This document shows positions 13,875 through 29,530 of a stretch of DNA of 64,000 nucleotides, piece after piece. A program made the translations under genes and the position numbers. The stretch lies in the NCBI GenBank assembly GCA_963693365.1, contig CAVNZM010000002.1:8432001-8496000 (forward strand). The letters run 5' to 3'. The notes under the pieces were generated by a model, which was given only the letters and a program-made list of their open reading frames with translations, made no database searches and had not been told where the DNA came from. The stretch's first letter is position 1, and each line of letters starts with the position of its first letter. The DNA is from Amoebidium appalachense (Eukaryota > Ichthyosporea).

Positions 13875-14158
13875 CGCGCGCACGCGCCACGGTGTGTGTG
13901 TGTGTGCCCGCGCATGTTTGTGTTTGGTCGCGGCCAGGGTTGGAGGTGAGCGAGGGGGGGAAACGATGTCTTCCATGTGGCAAAGCGGAAAATAAAAATA
14001 TGCTAATGCTTTTTATGTACTTGCTGTCCTAGCACTGTTTTCAACCCAGCAAGCCACACACGACACGATTTCCATCTCTCTACTGATTTTCACGGTGTAT
14101 ACGACGACGATTCACAAACATGTGCGCGCCAGGCAGGCCGTACCCACCGTGAAAACAT
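4727..14158 (-). CDS. Two-domain LCIB-family (beta-CA-like) carbonic anhydrase, 14 exons
   Basis: Exons in coding order: 14158-14148 (start ATG, tentative), 13278-13134, 12683-12452, 12038-11950, 11445-11372, 9923-9719, 9229-9097, 8642-8522, 7917-7848, 7501-7373, 6856-6734, 6245-6147, 5439-5346, 4833-4727. All phases agree, giving 543 aa and a TGA stop. Domain 1 (about residues 55-300) has CPDEIN, NLAGLAGIPFTGVTG, GPHVGIN, VIRRGQ, STACGSA and LLVGGILVNT..DHFVPR. Domain 2 repeats the set: STCPDEIN, LGGLTGIPFCGVTGFGAF, PHIGMN, VRRHGQ, TTACGSA, LGGIMINI..DYFLPR. These are hallmarks of the LCIB/C family, zinc carbonic anhydrases that work in algal CO2 concentration. Candidate zinc ligands (Cys of CPDE, His of PHxG, Cys of ACG) are present in both halves, so both may be active. 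The domains join in frame through the 9097/8642 splice. The first two exons are the least certain, and no transit peptide is evident. Confidence 0.82.
5008..5620. repeat. Intronic C-run, (TG)n and G-run cluster
   Basis: A C-run at 5020-5060, TG tracts at 5281-5318 and 5441-5512, and a G-run at about 5573-5600 lie in the last introns of the LCIB gene. The second TG tract is directly against the splice acceptor of the exon at 5439-5346. Confidence 0.9.
5934..6073 (+). repeat. 140-bp dispersed repeat, copy 1
   Basis: Nearly identical to the reverse complement of 18825-18962; only a handful of differences are visible. In both places a G/C homopolymer run adjoins the same end. It lies in an intron of the LCIB gene. 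No coding frame or terminal inverted repeat was recognised. Confidence 0.85.
7843..7847 (-). other. GC-AG intron donor (GCAAGT) in the LCIB gene
   Basis: On the minus strand the exon ending AAA ATG at 7848 is followed by gcaagtg. Using this GC donor joins in phase to the exon at 7501, giving CPDEINCLPKM-LRDRMGSRFTLGGL, which fits the family. The nearby GT (four bases on) breaks the frame. Confidence 0.65.
8077..8373. mobile_element. MITE with TA target duplication, 297 bp
   Basis: The ends AAGGGGGTTTCTTTTAG and CTAAAAGAAACCCCCTT are perfect inverted repeats, and TA flanks both sides (8075-8076, 8374-8375). The interior carries CGGGTCAAGCC and GACCCGACCCGG motifs shared with the shorter relatives at 24781 and 48525. 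TA duplication is typical of Tc1/mariner-type transposons. It sits in an intron of the LCIB gene and has no ORF. Confidence 0.8.
9924..11371. other. Large LCIB intron, no separate gene seen
   Basis: This intron holds a GC-rich palindromic patch near 10446-10465 (CCTCGCGCGAGG) and, at 11278-11366, a T-run, a short TG tract and a G-run directly beside the exon at 11372. Frames inside show no domain. Confidence 0.55.
12061..12424. repeat. Intronic (TG)n, T/C-rich and G-run block
   Basis: A TG tract at 12061-12114, then a pyrimidine-rich stretch at 12230-12386 and a G-run to 12424, all inside the intron between LCIB exons 12038 and 12452. Confidence 0.9.
13020..13125. repeat. (CA)n microsatellite
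   Basis: CA dinucleotides in the LCIB intron just downstream, in the coding direction, of the exon ending at 13134. Confidence 0.9.
13808..13918. repeat. (TG)n microsatellite with CG-rich right end
   Basis: TG dinucleotides followed by alternating GC/GT purine-pyrimidine steps (GCGCGCACGCGCC), within the predicted first LCIB intron. Confidence 0.9.
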
Positions 14159-15284
14159 TGTGCAGGAGGTAGATTGGTGCACGGAAAGGAATAGTTTGCC
14201 CTCTTTGAAGCAAGCAACTAGTGTTTAGCGACAGGTGTGATGGGTGGAGGTTTGCTGTTGATGGCTGGCTGCAGCTGAGAAGGAAACTTGTTTTTGTTCC
14301 CTGGAAAGTGCTTAACCTTTCGGAAGAGAGATCTCGAGACAAGATCCTTCAGCACACATCAACTTTCTTGCAAGAGACTCTGAGAAAAAGAAGTTTCACC
14401 CTCCTATTTTTTCGAAGCCAACTGCAGAAACGAACATAAGTATACAAGAAGTTGTGTGTTTGTAACTAGCCTTGGCCATGGGCAGGTTCAACCTTATGTG
14501 TCCGCGCCGTGCCTTTTCACCCCGTGAGCATTGTGCTGCACAGAGAAAAAACTGAGCATTTGGGGTTTGGCAAATTATAATCATTCTCGGCACTGTGGTG
14601 TGATTGGCTCAATTTCGCACTTTTACAGAGAAAGCACTAAATGATCTAAGCCAGCCTTTAGCAGATTAAAGCTGCTAAATAATTTTTAAACCTGTTAGGT
14701 GTCTACACAAAATTTATTGGGGGACTTTGGGCGAGAACATTTTTGAGCGGCTTTCGCCGGTGATTTTTGAGTGGGCTTTTACGTAATCCAATAAAAATTA
14801 GCTTTGGCACTCGAGGCTCAACGTCTGCACCAATCACAGCCCAGAATGTCGTAATGTTACATTGTGATATCAAGAACGCAACCAGCGCAACTCATATTGA
14901 AGGAGCGGAAAAGCATTCACGTTCATTGTTTTTGGATGAAACATATATAGGCAGCATGTGACTCCTTTGTGAGAACCTGCTTTCTATGAACTCTCATGAT
15001 CAGCCTGGGGAGTTCTAACTTCTGCAGGGCCGGGGGACTGTATGCACTGCACTGGTATCGAGCCACGTTGCTGTAGGGTTGGGCTTAAATAGGAGAATAG
15101 CAACATCCACTACAATGGGGGGTTTATGCACTTTGGACATCGTCAGGGGCCCAGCCTCACGTAATTATAAGGCTTGACGGCCTATTGCGTTTTCCAGCGC
15201 AGCCAATCAAATGCAGCTAGTGACTAAAGTACACTGTATGCAATAAAACAACCCTTATCATGTACACTGTATGCAATAAAAAAA
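14159..15284. other. Upstream of LCIB gene; no gene seen
   Basis: Unique sequence without a domain-bearing frame. At its right end a short motif, TACACTGTATGCAATAAAA, occurs twice (about 15229-15247 and 15262-15280). Confidence 0.4.
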
Positions 15285-15545
15285 TTATGGAGAAGCAGAA
15301 GCTAGCATTGGTAGCTCCGAGAGAAAGTTAAGACACCGTATCACAAAATCATATTGTGCAGCATCAATAAGGTGATCTAACGCGGTCATTTTATAACTGA
15401 TATACTGGGGGAGAGAAGTAGAAAAGAAAATAAAGCCGCCCATAACCTCCGGTTCTACCACATTAGCTAATAGATGATATGCATCCGCGAAAAACCGCCC
15501 CCACGGGCCACGGCCCTCTGAAAAAAGACGGCCTGGGCGGGGCAA
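15285..15545 (-). pseudogene. LINE ORF C-terminal remnant
   Basis: The last residues read LIDAAQYDFVIRCLNFLSEL and then a stop after 12 more codons. They match in spacing and identity the C-terminus of the LINE ORF at 63180-63270 (ILNTRNYDLFIRCIDWLEKH). Only about 86 codons remain open. I read this as a fragment of the same or a sister non-LTR retrotransposon on the minus strand. Confidence 0.5.
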
Positions 15546-16089
15546 TTAGTCCGATTGAGAAGATTGGTATTTGAGGCTATAGCTACCGATTTGAAACCTT
15601 CGCGGCTGAAAACATAGTAAAACAGTATATCTGTGGTAACGAACACAATGAGAAGAAAACCTTTTATAAACGAGACAACGGCGATTTAGCTGATAGAATT
15701 CGCAGCAAAATAAACCCTTACTACTGTTTCATATTCACAAGTACGCGAGTGGCAATAGTCGCCGACGGAATGCAAAATGTGACAGGTACATCTAACACAC
15801 ACAAACATGGTATCGTAGAGAGTGGTGGTATACAACAACGCAGGGAGGAAAAACTGTGGGAGAGCCCATAGCTAAGGCAACTGCTATCTGCTACTGCTAC
15901 TGCTAAAGTCAATCTGATGGCACTATTATACTACTATTTGTGTTAGGGTTGTTACTACATTCTAACCCGTTAACATTGTTTGGGCAGTCAACTCTTTGTG
16001 CACCACCGTGCACTGCTATGCCCGGTAACTACCCTATCTATTATACAAAAACTACATACCACTAGCACTATAAACTAGTACTAGTATAA
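15546..16089. other. No gene seen
   Basis: AT-rich sequence between two mobile-element remnants. It may belong to either element, but no motif was recognised. Confidence 0.35.
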
Positions 16090-16875
16090 CTAATACTGCT
16101 CGTATTCTGCAAGATAAGCTTCTATCAGAGAATCGAACTCAGCATCTTCCGCATCTAGGCTGGCAAGAATGTCACTGTCGCTGTCTGCTGGTACCGTGTC
16201 TGCTGGTTGTTCGACAACGGGATTGCTGGGAGGGGGCACCGCTTGTGGTTGGGCTACTCCTCTTCCCCTTCCTCTATTGCCTCCCTTTGCTCCCCCCCTC
16301 TCTCCTCTTGCCCCCCCCCCCTTCCACCCCTGATCCCTCCATTTCCCCTCCCCCCTCGACGCCTTCCCTGCTGTTTCGTGTTGCACCCCTGTTTCCCCCG
16401 ACACGGCTTCTGACGCTGCTGCCGCCACCGCCTCGAGAGTTTTTGCTTTCCTGTTTGCTTTGTTATGGGCTTTCCTCGCAAGTGCCTTGTGTTCACGCAC
16501 ATAGACACTCAAGTGACAGTTGGTAGAGTTGGTAGCCACGGTGATAAGGCGCTCCACCAGTGCACGTTTCAGTGTTCCGCATTGCCCGCACGTTTCCGCA
16601 AGACTTGCAACGTCATGGTGGATTTTGACTGCGTACTCGCACAGAAGCACAGCTACGGTTCTGTGGTTGCCTGCGGGTAGATATGTAGACACGAACGGCC
16701 CCAGCAATGCCTCGAGCAATACGTAAACTCGCCTAACAATCCTGCTTGCAACCCGGGACGGGTAAGTCAAACCTCCCCGTGATGTAGCTTGAATGAGGCG
16801 GAAATGCGTGTCGTTTTCAATCTCTCTTCGGATCCGTGGTCTCCAGTGGTGCACGGCACGAGGTGCATCCCACAC
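16090..16875 (-). CDS. Transposase-like ORF, 261 aa, probably a remnant
   Basis: The N-terminal half contains LIQATSRGGLTYPSRVASRI. The S-R-G-G-L-T-x-P-S pattern followed by a helical segment is seen near the C-terminus of P-element-like and other DNA-transposon proteins. The middle is Lys/Arg-rich (residues 130-150) and then Gly/Arg-rich, and the C-terminus is acidic (DSDSDILASLDAEDAEFDSL). Upstream on the same strand, about 17110-16960, another frame reads like a continuation (QKLAKIAVQTGTSVADLFKD) but is interrupted by a stop, so the element looks decayed. No catalytic DDE set can be placed. The family assignment is tentative; an unrelated lineage-specific gene is possible. Confidence 0.4.
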   Translation of the reverse strand: MWDAPRAVHHWRPRIRREIENDTHFRLIQATSRGGLTYPSRVASRIVRRVYVLLEALLGPFVSTYLPAGNHRTVAVLLCEYAVKIHHDVASLAETCGQCGTLKRALVERLITVATNSTNCHLSVYVREHKALARKAHNKANRKAKTLEAVAAAASEAVSGETGVQHETAGKASRGEGKWRDQGWKGGGARGERGGAKGGNRGRGRGVAQPQAVPPPSNPVVEQPADTVPADSDSDILASLDAEDAEFDSLIEAYLAEYEQY

Positions 16876-17142
16876 AGCTCACCAACTGCTCGGACGCAGA
16901 ATCCGGTGCGGTAGGCTAGCACTTGTGGTTTCTGTATTGCCATACCAATGTTGTACAACATGGTCCCCTACATGGTGTTGTACAACGGAAGTATACTTTC
17001 CAACGTGATTGTTTTCCGCACGCTCGTTAACGCTGTATTTACGTCCTTAAACAGATCTGCAACACTAGTGCCCGTCTGCACCGCTATCTTCGCCAGCTTC
17101 TGCACCCGCATCCTTTTGACTGCCTCCAAAGTCTGTGCGTAT

Positions 17143-17146
17143 GTGT

Positions 17147-17216
<70 letters not shown>

Positions 17217-17580
17217 TTTACCCCCTCCCCCCCTCCTCCTCCATTGGCATGTTGCCCTATCATCTTCCGAGCTTCTCAGGTTTACTTCTGCCCAATATTA
17301 CCCCCTCCCCCCCCCCCCCCTCCCCTCCCCCCCCCCCCCCCCCCCCCCCCCTGAACAACCCGCCCCTCCCCCCCCCCCCCTCCCCCCCAAAAAAAAGGGG
17401 GAAAAAAAAAAAGAAAAAAAAGAAAAAGAAAGAAAAGAATCAGAAGGGAAGGAAGGCAAAAAGGCCGGGAAGAAAAAAAAGAAAAAAAGCAGAGTAAAAA
17501 AACGGGAAAAAAATTTCAAGTAAAAAAAGAAGGGAAGCAAAAATAAAAAATAAAAACAAAAAAGACGGAGCCAGTGTTAT
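17143..17580. repeat. (TG)n, C-runs and A-rich block
   Basis: TG tract 17151-17214, C-runs 17300-17390, then an A/G-rich stretch to about 17560. The Lys/Glu-rich and Pro-rich frames are translated repeat. Confidence 0.9.
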
Positions 17581-17744
17581 GAAAGGAATCCCCATCAACT
17601 AACTGTCCGCCCTTGGTTTCTTATCTGCTCCCCCCAGCCCTCCTTCGTTTTCTCTCTTTCCCGCCCCCTGTGCGGTGCCCTCTGCCCTCCCTGTTGAATT
17701 ACACAACACTTAGAACTATGCCAAGGAAGAAAGCATCCCCCCCT

Positions 17745-17784
<40 letters not shown>

Positions 17785-17890
17785 CCCCATACAATTAAAA
17801 AAAAAAAAAAAAAAAAAAGCCCAATCATCAAGTGACAGTAGTTACAAATGTCAACCCCCCCCCCCCCCCCCCCCCCCCCCCCGCCCCTCC
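17581..17890 (+). repeat. Dispersed 260-bp repeat, copy 1
   Basis: The sequence from GAAAGGAATCCCCATCAAC through CTGTCCGCCCTTGGT, ACACAACACTTAGAAC and ATCATCAAGT to ATGTCAACCCCC matches the reverse complement of 27790-28045 block by block. C-runs sit at the same internal places and differ in length. No ORF or inverted ends were recognised. Confidence 0.8.
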
Positions 17891-18191
17891 CCCTCCCAAA
17901 TCATCATGCCAGAACTCGCTTATCGATGTGGGCAGTGAGGCCTGCAACTAGCCCACACCATTACAAACAAACAGAACTCAAACCGCACATATATACACAG
18001 GTAAACAGACACGTGCATAGCCGCACATAGTACTCACACATAACAAAAACATCATGCACCACACATCATGATACATGGAGGTTAAAAGCGCGATATTGAA
18101 AGGAAAACCAAAACCAAAACCAAAAATCAAAATCAAAGACGTTAGGTGAGCAGGTGTCAGGAAGTCAGGGATGGTGAGCGTGCTGGTAGTG

Positions 18192-18232
18192 TGTGCCTGT
18201 GTTTGTGTGTGTGTCTGTCTGTGTGTGTGTGC

Positions 18233-18275
<43 letters not shown>

Positions 18276-18445
18276 TGTGTGTGTGTGTGGGTGTGCATCA
18301 CAATGTGTCTATAATAATAGTATAATTTTAGGCAGTGCGCGTGAGAGAAAAAGAGAGAGGGGGGGGGGGGGGGGGGGGGAGAAAGAGATGAGGTAGATGG
18401 ATGAGCTTTTGGGCACGTGTTGTCACAGTGGATGTGGGTGCTCTC

Positions 18446-18476
<31 letters not shown>

Positions 18477-18488
18477 CGCGAGTGTGTG

Positions 18489-18567
<79 letters not shown>

Positions 18568-18604
18568 GTGTATGTGTGTGTGTTATGTGTGCGTGTGTGT
18601 GTGC

Positions 18605-18660
<56 letters not shown>
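18192..18660. repeat. Long compound (TG)n tract
   Basis: TG dinucleotides at 18192-18297 and 18447-18660 with GTGCG and TATG variants, separated by a G-run at 18359-18379. Confidence 0.95.
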
Positions 18661-18661
<1 letters not shown>

Positions 18662-18824
18662 CTCTCTCCGGGAGTGAGAAAAAGGTGTGTCCATAAAATG
18701 TGTGTACACATCATGGCAGGTAGTCGGGTATCCCACCTGTCTCGACCAATCCATTCAATACCAGGTGCATTCTCTTCAATTCTTGTACAAAAAATGTCTG
18801 TTTCAATAGCAGGATCCGCCAGTC

Positions 18825-18962
18825 TCCCTGAGGATGGGCTCTGCTTATGACGCATACTGTGCGCATGGCTGATGTTGCATACTTGAATGTTTGCCTTTGC
18901 ATGTGTCCTGCACCATGCTTCTCATCGTGTATGCGTACTTCGTACCGTGTTCCGCATTCAAA
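18825..18962 (-). repeat. 140-bp dispersed repeat, copy 2
   Basis: Inverted copy of 5934-6073, again adjoining a C/G homopolymer run (18962-18981). Confidence 0.85.
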
Positions 18963-19226
18963 CCCCCCCCCCCCCCCCCCCTCCTCCCCCCCCCCAAAAA
19001 AGAAAGAAAGAAAGAAAAAGGCAACAGCAAAAACAACAACAAAGCACACACGCAAATAGGCAGACTGTGACACACAGACATAACGGCATTCACTGTTCCC
19101 TCCCATTCAGTCATCCACATGTACAGGCCCAAACTATTGTTGTATGCCGTGAAAAGTTGCGATCCCGCACATTGTAATGTGACGATTTAGAAACAGAAGA
19201 ACTAAAATACACGCACATTGTCAAGA

Positions 19227-19238
19227 CACACACACACG

Positions 19239-19316
<78 letters not shown>

Positions 19317-19427
19317 CAGACACACACACACACACACACACACACACAGCCAGACACACACACAGACCGTGACACACACACACACACTCTCTCTCTCTCT
19401 CTCTCTCTAAGTCTTAGACTCTCTCAG

Positions 19428-19463
<36 letters not shown>

Positions 19464-19500
19464 CCTCTCCCCCCCCCCCCCCCTCCTCTCTCTCTCTTCC
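19227..19500. repeat. (CA)n, (GA)n and (CT)n compound microsatellite
   Basis: CA tract, short GAGAGAGAC block, more CA, then (TC)n to about 19500. Confidence 0.95.
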
Positions 19501-20176
19501 CACGCGCTCGGCTGCCGTTATCTTCCAGAGAATGTTCCAGTACTACATAGTTGTCCGAAGCTGTACAGTGTGCGGCACTGAGCCTGTGTGTGACGGCCCG
19601 TGCAGGATGTGAATGAAATCTGTTTTTGCTAGTGCCATTTTGGCAGCTTTCCACCAGCCTGGATGGCCCTAATAGAGCCAACAACCGTTTTTAGGTGCCA
19701 CTTTTCTAATATATTTGGCCCTGTTAGGCTGTTAGGGCCAATTTTTCAGAAATTGATGGACCTAACCTCGAAAAGTTAGAAACAATTTTCGGACATTCAG
19801 GGACAATTTTTTCTGGCCCTGAACCCCCTAATTTCACAGCCTGGTGACGGGGCCGCGCCGCCGCACTGCCTTGTGACCTTGGCAAAGTGGAGTCAACGGC
19901 CTCAACGCATGAACGAGTCGGTTGTGAATGATGAGTCGATTTCGGCTGCAGGCTCGACGGGCCATGCATAGCCTGGGGTTTATAATCGGGTTTGATGGTG
20001 CTGATAAGAACAAGCAAAGAAACCAGCAGTGAAAAAGCAGATTTTATCATGTATGTATGAGCTTCCTGCAAAGCATAATGTACGTTTTGATGCAGCTTTC
20101 TCTTTTGATTTGTTGAAATTTCGACAGCACCATCCACCTCTACTTAGGCCCCTAGAGGGGCAGCTAGAACCCATCC
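19501..20176. other. No gene seen
   Basis: Mixed sequence with two short GGCCCT..TTAGGG-like patches around 19660-19740. It leads into the gag-like ORF and may be its element's 5' region; this is inference. Confidence 0.3.
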
Positions 20177-20802
20177 ATGGCTTCTCAGGACGTATCCATG
20201 TTCCCGGACCCTCCTGGGACACCGCCTGAGCGCCGCAAATATGATACACGGGAAGGAGAATCCCCAGATAAGTGGTTAACGAAACAGAGCCGGGCGGAAC
20301 AGGTTCCCTTTCCCGAGGTTAAAGCGCCACCGGCCGCGCCGCCAGCTAGTAGTTTTATTAAGAAAGAACAACTGCAGTTGATACCCGAGAAGGCTAGGAA
20401 ATCTGTGCTCAAACTTATGGCGCATCATGAGCATCTCCGCACCCAAGTCACCGACTTAACAACCCAAGTAGCCGAGTATAAAGCCAAACAGGACCAAACG
20501 GACCTCGTCGTTCAGCAAATGGAGGTGCGCTTACAGCAGCTGGAAGCTGACCAAACACCCCCCACTGGCCCTGCCCATGCGGGCCCGGCCTCTGCAGCAA
20601 AGGCAGCCCCCGATGGTTACCCACTCCCTCGGGGTCTCCCAAGTTCATACCCACGACGAACCCTAAGGTGTACCGCACTACCGTGGACGCCAAGACCGTG
20701 TACATGTCCGAGAAAGTCAACACATGCACACAACACTACGTAGCCTTCTTTCCCATGCCCCTGTGCCGAAGCGCCTTAGAGCGAAACAGTGAATGTGCAT
20801 AA
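20177..20802 (+). pseudogene. Gag-like coiled-coil ORF with frameshift
   Basis: The ATG at 20177 opens a frame with a Pro-rich N-terminus, then a heptad-rich coiled coil (LRTQVTDLTTQVAEYKAKQ, VVQQMEVRLQQLEAD) at about residues 85-130 and an Ala/Pro-rich linker. Near 20630 the sensible reading moves to another frame (VYRTTVDAKTVYMSEKVN, then HYVAFFPMPLCRSALERNSEC) and stops at TAA 20800-20802. The layout resembles the start of a retroelement gag protein, but no zinc knuckle, protease or reverse transcriptase follows. The frame change could be decay or programmed shifting. A cellular gene of unknown function cannot be excluded. Confidence 0.4.
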
Positions 20803-20977
20803 CCAAAAGAGGTATACGTTCATGAAACTGAGAATGCAAATATCGTGTGGCTGGTGCATTGGTGCAGGGCATAAGGCGGTGTGTGTCAAGGAAGCGGTGA
20901 AGGTGCAAGGGGCGAAGGAAAATGCAGATACGCAACAGAAGGAGGGGAGTGGGGGAACCCTCGGTGTGGCAGGTAAG

Positions 20978-20992
20978 TCTTTTTTTTTTTTT

Positions 20993-21042
<50 letters not shown>

Positions 21043-21290
21043 AGGGGGCGGCGAAGGAGGGAGGGAGGTGGTTGCGCGCATGTGTGTGTGTGTGTGTGTG
21101 AATGTACGTGTGTGTGTGTGTGTGTATGTGTGTGCGTGTGCGTATGTGTGTGCATGTGTGTGCATGTGTGCGTGTGTATGAGCGCGTGAACACAGTGTGG
21201 TGTGCCTGTGTGTGTGGACGCGTGTGTGTAAGTGCGTGAACACAGTGTGGTGCGTGTGTGTGTGTGCGCGCGTGTGTGTGTTACAAAGCC
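20978..21290. repeat. T-run, G-run and (TG)n block
   Basis: A T-run at 20979-21001, a G-run to about 21041, then interrupted TG repeats containing two copies of GCGTGAACACAGTGTGGTG (about 21182 and 21234). Confidence 0.9.
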
Positions 21291-22200
21291 TAAAAGTTGC
21301 CAAAGTCCATGAAGGGCTTTATGCATTACTGACTTAGGCATTTGGAAAAACATGTTGTTTTTGCCCTGATTGTTGTTCGTGATGTATCACAAAAATTTCG
21401 GTTCCGAGCGACCCAGAATATCACCAAAAAAAATCACGACCAAAGCCCCTGAGTATCATTTGGATATCCGACAACCCCTGAATACCACGTGATAGCATCC
21501 AAATATTGTCTTTCACCCCGATTACCAAGTCGAAGTCTCGATTTTTTTAAAAATAAAATAACAGCAAAAATGTGAAGATAAACAGTTCCTACTTTGTTGA
21601 ATCTCTGGGGCATAGTATATGCCCCAAATTCGCTAATATGTGTGAAATCCGCAGTAATCCGGATCGTCAGACTTATTATAAGCCTAATCAAACTTAAAAG
21701 GGCGCAGGAAGCGCAATATCAGTTGTTTTTATTACCCCTCCCTTACTTTTTGAAACCCCCCCCCCCCCCCCAAAAAAAAAAAAAAAAAAAAAAAAAAACT
21801 ATCTTATAGTTTTCTCCTCAATTAGGTCGAGAGAGATCTCGTTTTTGAAGTCACGATATATCGGGCAACAAAGATTCTTTTCGATATATCAATCTTGGCC
21901 CTTCCCTGAATTGATATAACATATCATATACCTTGCCCTGGCCCTGCTGTCACAGAATACTTCACGTATCAATTCGGCCCCTGACTATCAAATGATAATA
22001 GGGATATATTTGCAAAGGTCCATTACTGAACATCTCATTGTGCACACAAAGGCGTTTTTCTCTTTTACGCGTCTTGGCTCTCACTCCCTCGTTTCCTCAT
22101 TACCATTTTCGTTTTTCTGCCATTTGATATTCTTGATTGGTCGATTATTTGCCACTGTTTTACCAAGCCCCCTCCCTGGTTACCCCAGGTCTAGAATTTT
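21291..22200. other. No gene seen
   Basis: AT-rich sequence with a C-run/A-run pair at 21757-21799. No domain or splice-linked exon was recognised. Confidence 0.4.
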
Positions 22201-22210
22201 CACTATCCTC

Positions 22211-22375
22211 TCTATCTCCCCCCCCCCCCCCCCCCCCCTCCTCTCCCCCTTAGGCGCCTTAAACCCCAAAGAGACGAACACACACATGCACACACTACAC
22301 ACACACACCCGCATGCACGCGCACGCACGCTCACGGACTTGCACACACACACAACAAAACACACACAACAACACG
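22211..22375. repeat. C-run and CA-rich block
   Basis: C-run at 22218-22238 followed by interrupted CA repeats that lead to the acceptor at 22389-22390. Confidence 0.85.
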
Positions 22376-22390
22376 CAAATACAAAAGCAG

Positions 22391-26671
<4,281 letters not shown>

Positions 26672-26697
26672 CACATACAAACACATGCACCGTCACA

Positions 26698-27380
<683 letters not shown>

Positions 27381-27524
27381 AAAGACACATGCACCGTCAT
27401 CCAACCATGTGGCAATTCATCAGTAGGTTGATTTTAGTAGTTTATTTTCTAAGCCGTCATACAATATCACATACTCGCAAAACACGGGATTTTTTTTGCC
27501 TGTGGATGAGTGTATAGGAGGGAC

Positions 27525-27528
<4 letters not shown>

Positions 27529-27588
<60 letters not shown>

Positions 27589-27610
27589 TGTATGCCTAGT
27601 TGTGTGTGTG

Positions 27611-27644
<34 letters not shown>

Positions 27645-27660
27645 GGGGGGGGGGGGGGAG
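27529..27660. repeat. (TG)n, T-run and G-run
   Basis: TG tract 27531-27587, T-run 27612-27643, G-run 27644-27658. Confidence 0.95.
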
Positions 27661-27789
27661 AGGTTAAATCTAAGACAATTTGAACATAGAGGTTGGAGGA
27701 AATCAGGAGAGCTGGGGAGAGGCAAGGGGAAGGGGTGAGGAAAGCGGAGAAAGGGTGGATGGGGAAGGGGGGCAGAGGAGGGGGGGCAG

Positions 27790-28045
27790 GGGGGGGGGGG
27801 TTGACATTTGTGAACATGTAACTCGATGATTGGGTGGTCACGAGGGCGGGGGGGGGGGGGGGGGGGGGGGGGGAGAGGGGGGGAATTTTTCCTTAGCAAA
27901 GTTTTAAGTGTTGTGTGTTTCAGCAGGGAGGACCGAGGGCAACGCAAAGTGGGGGGGAAAGAGAGAAAATGAAGGAGGGCTGGGGGGAGCAGATAAGAGA
28001 CCAAGGGCGGACAGTTGGTTGATGGGGATTCCTTTCATAACAAGG
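27790..28045 (-). repeat. Dispersed 260-bp repeat, copy 2
   Basis: Inverted, diverged copy of 17581-17890 (for example CTGTCCGCCCTTGGTCTCTT on the minus strand near 28013). Confidence 0.8.
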
Positions 28046-29530
28046 GTGTTGTGTATTGTTTCTTTCTTCTTTTCTGTAAACATTTTTAAGTGATTTTTTA
28101 TTGTGCATATATGCAAAGGAATTTGTGTTTATATGTAAAATTTCCATAAAAAAATTATGTGTTAGTCAGTGAGGGTTTGTAAGTTCTAATAGACAAGTGC
28201 CGCATGGCAACCGCGAGCTGTGGTGCTCTTTTTTTACTCGTACATTTTTTATTCTGTACATACCAATGCATCAACGTACACTTCTGAGTTGGAGTTCAGG
28301 AACAACCAACAGAAATTAAATGGGAAAAGGCCCTGAGAACCCAGGTGGTATAACTTTGTTAAACATTAAGCACATGGTATCGATGTATGGTGTTTAAATA
28401 TTAAAAAAATCATAAAATCTGTGTGTGTATCAACATTGATATTTAAGACACCTCCCTTTTCATATTGATCTTTGTTGCAAAGTGCACTGTGTGCACGTCT
28501 ATTCTGTAGATCCTGTAGAGATAAATTGAAAAAATCAAATACAAAAAAACTTTAAGTGATTCTTAACTCTTTCTATATATCACAGAGACCCGTCTTGAGA
28601 TATCATCGGAAAGAATCCAAACGGAATACCATACGAAGGCTCCGATGCTACATCTTACAGTAGTTTCCGTTCCAAAAACGTTTCTTATTTGCTGCCTTTC
28701 TTGAAAACTATGTGTGTAAATTTACGTGCCTTCGTGGAAAGAAATGTGGTGGGTGGTGGAATTGGTGTCCCCCTTTCGTTATTTCTTTCCAACTTTTTGT
28801 TTCTTTTATTTCCTTTTTATAGCTTAATCATCATTCTTCTCGTTTTTCTCTTTGCGTGTTTTTCTTTTCTTTCGTTCTTTCGACGATTCTTTTTCTTGAA
28901 CCATTTCTTTTGTTTGATTTTTCTTTGCTTTGTTTCCTCCCTCTTTCTAGTCTTCCTCCCTTGATTAACCTTCCTTTCTTTTCTTCTTCTTTCTTCTTCC
29001 TTTTTTTCCTTTCCGGGGGACGGGGAGGGAGGAGGGGGGGGGGGGGGGGGGGGGGGGAGTTTGGGATTGGGCAGGAAAAAACCTGAAACCTCAGAAGAGG
29101 ATGGGACCAAGTTGAAGGAGGGAGGGGGGAGGGGGGGGGGAGGGAGAGGGGGAGAGGGGGGGGGGGGGGGGGGGGGAGGGGGGAGCGCAGAGGGAGATAT
29201 CAGCAGCGGAGACCTCGGGGGGGGGGGGGGGGGGGGGGGGGGGAGGTAATTTGTGTGGTATTCTGCTTGGCATGTCTCTTTACAAACGAGTCAAGGACGG
29301 AAGGGAACCGAGCCAAGCGATTTCAAATGCTAAGAGACAGCACTAAACATAAGACCGTTTTTGGCTGAGGAAGCTCGGGAGATGGGGGTAGGAACACGAG
29401 TGGTAATGGTGGTTTTCTCAACGCAAGTAGCCTTTATCTCTTTTACACTGAAATGAAACAGCAGAAACAATGACATGGTTACTGAGTAACTCCGGCCACC
29501 CTACCTCAACCTCCTCAAAAAAAATTCGCA
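28046..29530. other. No gene seen; T-rich and G-rich blocks
   Basis: Unique AT-rich sequence to about 28780, T/C-rich sequence at 28780-29015, then G-runs at 29033-29057, 29155-29177 and 29217-29243. No supported coding frame. Confidence 0.45.
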
